Shown piece after piece: positions 60,733 through 64,000 of a stretch of DNA of 64,000 bases. The notes beneath the pieces were generated by a model. The model was not told the DNA's origin and did not search any database. It was given only the letters and a program-made list of their open reading frames with translations. The stretch is taken from the NCBI GenBank assembly GCA_016126655.1, contig CP065955.1, positions 1,099,001 through 1,163,000 on the forward strand, read 5' to 3'. This stretch comes from Aerococcaceae bacterium zg-1292. Lineage in GTDB: Bacteria > Bacillota > Bacilli > Lactobacillales > Aerococcaceae. The translations under genes and the position numbers were made by a program. How positions within the stretch are numbered: position 1 is the first letter of the stretch; each line of letters begins with the position of its first letter.

Positions 60733-62421
60733 ATGTATCCTGTGAGCGAAATGTTTCAAGTAGCGATTGATGATAATGCGAGAGAATACTATTGGAGTGG
60801 GATCATCACCTCTAAATTTGGGAAGCCGTATCCTTTTCACTCGAATGATATTGTACAAGGTACGGGTTATATTCAACAGGCAAACTCCGGTGATTTAGAG
60901 TTGGGAATTGGCTCAGTCTATGCGGCCGAATGTGGGGTGTCCCTTTATGTAAAACCACCAAACTTTATCCCGCCATTGCATCAAGCGACCATTGAATTCT
61001 TTTTTCATCTAAAAGTAGCAACTGGTCAGTATGAAACGATCCCAATGGGCCAATTTGATATTTCAGAAGTCAATCGACGTCAACGAGTCGTGGAAATCAA
61101 AGGGTTTGATGCCATGATACGTTTTGATAAACGGATGACGATAAAGGATACATTTGGTGAACCCTTTGACTTATTACACACCATTTGTGAAAAGTGTCAA
61201 GTGCCGTTTGGCATGACAAAAGAAGAAGTGGAACGATTGCCTAATGGTAAACGATTGTTGAGTTTATACGCAGAAAATGATGTCGAAACGTACCGAGATT
61301 ATTTGCATTATCTAACGCAATGCTTAGCTGGTTTTGCGACAATTAACCGACAGGGAAAACTTGTTATCAAGCATAACGGTACACAGTCAGTAGCAAGACT
61401 GGATTCTTCGAAACGATTTGATACCAGTGTGTCGGATTATCGAACTCATTACACAGGAGTTTCATCTACGAACTTGAAGACGAAGTTTTCTGAATATTAT
61501 TCGATTGAAAAGGATGTCGGGTCCACGTTGAATTTGGGCATTAACCCTTTAATGCAATTAGGGCTAAAAGAACAACGACGAATTATGTGTGAGGCCATTT
61601 TATCGGTCGTATCACAGTATGAATTTGTTCCTATTGATACCACGATTATTGGCAATCCTGCTTATGAAGTGGGAGATGCCTTTGAGTTTCATTTTGAAAA
61701 CAAGTGGTATCACAGTTTAATGACGGAAGTTTACTATCCCATTCATGGTCGAATGCGTATTCGTTGTGTGGGTAAAAATCCTCTTTATTCTTCTGCAAAA
61801 TCAAAACATGATAAAAATATTATTGGTTTATTATCGCAAATCGAAGCTGAAAAAATTATGGTTTATTCTTTCTATAATGCATCAGAATATCCTTTATCTG
61901 TTGCCCGCATCCCGATTATCGATATTGATTTTGCGAGTGTAAGAGAAACCGATGCACAGTTTCATGCGACCATTTTATTAAACGCAGAAGAATCCTTTAT
62001 TCCAGGGACACACATTCAATTAACGTATTCAATCGATGGGATTGAAGAAACAAAGCACGTACCGATGATGACACTTCAACCAGGTGCAAATGTATTGACT
62101 GTCTATTATCCATTGAGCGGATTGATTGAGAATCGAGTATATCGCTTTAAAGTGGTTGCTGAATTGAACAAAACTAGCAGCGTTAATATACCTGCCGATG
62201 GGATTGTCGCTTCTATTTCAGGTCAAGGATTAGCTGCAGAAAAAGGATGGGACGGTCGTATTGAATTATCCGACACATTTATTCGAAAACGGAAAAAAGG
62301 GGAGTATTTACTCTCTATACGTGATCAAGTAATGATTGATGCCGTTGAAAAGGAAGAAACAACAGCCAGTGAAACATTTGAGAGAATGAATACATTTAAT
62401 AATAATAATTTGAGGGGGTAA
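60733..62421 (+). CDS. Tail hub/tail-associated protein
   Basis: 562 residues. The first ~340 resemble baseplate hub (gp27/XkdQ-like) proteins: IEFFFHLKVATGQYETIPMG, VEIKGFDAMIRFDKRM, LLHTICEKCQVPFGM, and VGDAFEFHFENKWYHSLMTE. The C-terminal ~200 residues look beta-rich. AGGAGGAG precedes the ATG. No peptidase motif is seen. Confidence 0.75.
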   Translation: MYPVSEMFQVAIDDNAREYYWSGIITSKFGKPYPFHSNDIVQGTGYIQQANSGDLELGIGSVYAAECGVSLYVKPPNFIPPLHQATIEFFFHLKVATGQYETIPMGQFDISEVNRRQRVVEIKGFDAMIRFDKRMTIKDTFGEPFDLLHTICEKCQVPFGMTKEEVERLPNGKRLLSLYAENDVETYRDYLHYLTQCLAGFATINRQGKLVIKHNGTQSVARLDSSKRFDTSVSDYRTHYTGVSSTNLKTKFSEYYSIEKDVGSTLNLGINPLMQLGLKEQRRIMCEAILSVVSQYEFVPIDTTIIGNPAYEVGDAFEFHFENKWYHSLMTEVYYPIHGRMRIRCVGKNPLYSSAKSKHDKNIIGLLSQIEAEKIMVYSFYNASEYPLSVARIPIIDIDFASVRETDAQFHATILLNAEESFIPGTHIQLTYSIDGIEETKHVPMMTLQPGANVLTVYYPLSGLIENRVYRFKVVAELNKTSSVNIPADGIVASISGQGLAAEKGWDGRIELSDTFIRKRKKGEYLLSIRDQVMIDAVEKEETTASETFERMNTFNNNNLRG

Positions 62422-62426
62422 CATTT

Positions 62427-63794
62427 ATGAAAGGTCATACCAAGATAGAGCTAACTGATATTAAAAGTGGTGAAATTTCTATCATAGAGGAAGAAAACGA
62501 AATCACGCGTGCCCTCGATTATATTTATAATCATAATTTGGGTGGATTAATGTATAGTGCTGATCCTAATTCAATGAATTCAAAACGGCATTTATTTCCG
62601 ATTATCGAACATACATTAAATGGTATTTTGTTATTTAGCCAGGTCAATCAAAAGGAATCGGGTATTTATGCTCCCTCAGTCAATTCGGTTGTTGGCTACG
62701 CTTCAAATGAAATCAATACGACAGAAGATGCGAAACGTGGAAGTTACAATAAACATGAGTCGGGGAAAGTAACTAATGGCTATCGTCATGTTTGGGATTT
62801 TGCGACCAATCAAGGGAATGGAAAGATTTTAAGTCTTTCTTTAACTCACGACCAAGGGGGACGTGCCTATTTTGGGTCAGCGTTTGAAAAACAAACCGTT
62901 ATTATTCGACTAACAACGATTAAAAATGAAATTGACGATTATACGCTTACAAAATATACACACTTAGTAGAAGGTGATGTTGAAAACAATCGTTTAATTA
63001 CCATCACACCTGAAGATAAGAAATTAATCATTCGAAAATATTGGGAACCTTTCAGCAAAATTAGTATTTTAGATAGTCTTGGTGGTGAAAATCATGAACC
63101 ACTTGAGACCTATGAAATATATCCTACTCATTTTATTCCAGACGGCATCTATGATTATACATTTTTAGATGGGAAAAATGGGTATTGGTATGGTTTCAGT
63201 TTAAAGAATGAACGATACAATCAGACATTAACTCAGATTAAAATTAACAAAGAGAGTCGACAATTTACAGAGCGAACGATAAATTTACAAGATAACAAGA
63301 TTTATAATTTGAAAATACGTTCAACGACTGCTGTTAAGAAATCACTGAGTGGTATTGAATCGTTAGTCATTCGGGGTAATTATTTTTATATTCCTTTATC
63401 ATCTGGTAATAAAATCTTAAAAATGCATTTAGAAAACGATGCTGATTTTGAATTGCTCGGGGAGGAAGTACTGACTTCAGATTTTTCTAAGGGGATGTTA
63501 GCTTTTAATGACTTTATTTTATCATCCAATTATCTTATTGACTCAAATGATAAGATTCAAATGATTCAAACGATGAGTGTAGATTTTAATTTTAGCTTTT
63601 CGATTCAATGGGGACCGTTTATGCTGGCGTATACTTCTTATAGCCCTACGAATGGTCCGACAGTGATTGAAAAACGACTGAATTTAATCACTCCCTATCT
63701 CGCGACTATTAATAATTTAGCACAACCGGTAGTTAAAACAGCAGATAAAACAATGAAAATTATCTATACAGTTACAGAAACGGAGGAATCATAA
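62427..63794 (+). CDS. Putative tail fibre/receptor-binding protein
   Basis: 455 residues, mostly beta-rich with Asn/Tyr/Thr content and regions such as NGYWYGFSLKNERYNQTLTQ that suggest repeated blades. Its place between the tail hub and holin is that of receptor-binding or fibre proteins in streptococcal-type phages. No enzymatic motif is recognised. Confidence 0.6.
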   Translation: MKGHTKIELTDIKSGEISIIEEENEITRALDYIYNHNLGGLMYSADPNSMNSKRHLFPIIEHTLNGILLFSQVNQKESGIYAPSVNSVVGYASNEINTTEDAKRGSYNKHESGKVTNGYRHVWDFATNQGNGKILSLSLTHDQGGRAYFGSAFEKQTVIIRLTTIKNEIDDYTLTKYTHLVEGDVENNRLITITPEDKKLIIRKYWEPFSKISILDSLGGENHEPLETYEIYPTHFIPDGIYDYTFLDGKNGYWYGFSLKNERYNQTLTQIKINKESRQFTERTINLQDNKIYNLKIRSTTAVKKSLSGIESLVIRGNYFYIPLSSGNKILKMHLENDADFELLGEEVLTSDFSKGMLAFNDFILSSNYLIDSNDKIQMIQTMSVDFNFSFSIQWGPFMLAYTSYSPTNGPTVIEKRLNLITPYLATINNLAQPVVKTADKTMKIIYTVTETEES

Positions 63795-64000
63795 TGGATA
63801 TCATGGTAAAACATATGACAGTATTTGGTGGGGTTTTAGGTTGGTTATTAGGTGAATTAGACGGCTTCTTATATGCCTTAGTCGTGTTTGTGATACTTGA
63901 TTATTTAACTGGGATTATGGCGGCGATTGTTGAGAAACGTTTATCCAGTGAACAAGGGTTTAAAGGAATATTTAAGAAAATAACCTTATTTACTTTAGTA
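63794..64000 (+). CDS. Phage holin (partial)
   Basis: The first 69 residues are seen before the window ends. GGVLGWLLGELDGFLYALVV then DYLTGIMAAIVEKRLSSEQG is the pattern of the holin_4_1 (TcdE/UtxA-like) family, small membrane proteins that open the membrane for the lysin. The ATG overlaps the preceding stop behind GGAGG. Confidence 0.85.
   Translation, partial: MDIMVKHMTVFGGVLGWLLGELDGFLYALVVFVILDYLTGIMAAIVEKRLSSEQGFKGIFKKITLFTLV

Overview
The window is low-GC Gram-positive DNA. Promoters are AT-rich, ribosome sites are strong AGGAGG types, several genes start with TTG or GTG, and the gene neighbourhoods (mltG-udk-greA, liaFSR, gnd, a CovRS-like pair, recD2, dagK, smc, rlmD) point to Lactobacillales. 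I think an Aerococcaceae- or Carnobacteriaceae-like member is likely, but the sequence alone does not fix the genus.

Region 1 (1 to 19.7 kb) is chromosomal core: the end of mltG, udk, greA, the LiaFSR cell-envelope stress operon, a HesB-like protein, an ECF transporter S component, a small membrane protein, gnd, a CovRS/LisRK-like two-component pair whose regulator carries an apparent frameshift in an A9 tract, a DUF2871 membrane protein, a mosaic intergenic repeat, recD2, a diacylglycerol kinase-type lipid kinase, smc, and an rlmD-type rRNA methyltransferase without the usual iron-sulfur cysteines.

Region 2 (19.7 to 30.0 kb) is a defence-type island next to the 3' end of rlmD. A 13-bp piece of the rlmD 3' end is repeated 459 bp downstream, as expected for an attachment-site scar. 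It is followed by a type II restriction-modification locus: a controller protein and C5-methyltransferase facing a coupled operon that encodes an ASCH-domain protein, a second C5-methyltransferase, a MvaI/BcnI/LlaMI-like endonuclease, a small unknown protein and a broken helix-hairpin-helix DNA glycosylase. A dead second controller gene precedes this operon. Next comes a decayed four-gene cassette: a heavily mutated gene, an intact unknown gene sharing a Gly/Asn-rich motif with it, a DNA-binding protein, and a doubly frameshifted AAA_13 (PrrC/RloC-like) ATPase.

Region 3 (30.2 to 64.0 kb) is a prophage, cut off by the window end at the holin. A decayed copy of its first genes, hit by an IS66 remnant, lies in front of an intact paralogous set. 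Then come replication genes (DUF2800, DUF2815, PolA-type polymerase, antirepressor, VapE-type primase-helicase, VRR-NUC, SNF2 helicase), a late regulator whose 3' end carries five 10-bp repeats leading into a promoter, HNH and small terminase, a methylation module (SAM synthetase, ParB-methyltransferase, C5-methyltransferase), large terminase, an AbiE toxin-antitoxin moron with its own promoter, and HK97-type head and siphovirus tail genes including a -1 programmed frameshift in the tail chaperone. No integrase, lysin or clear lysogeny repressor is visible; they would have to lie to the right.
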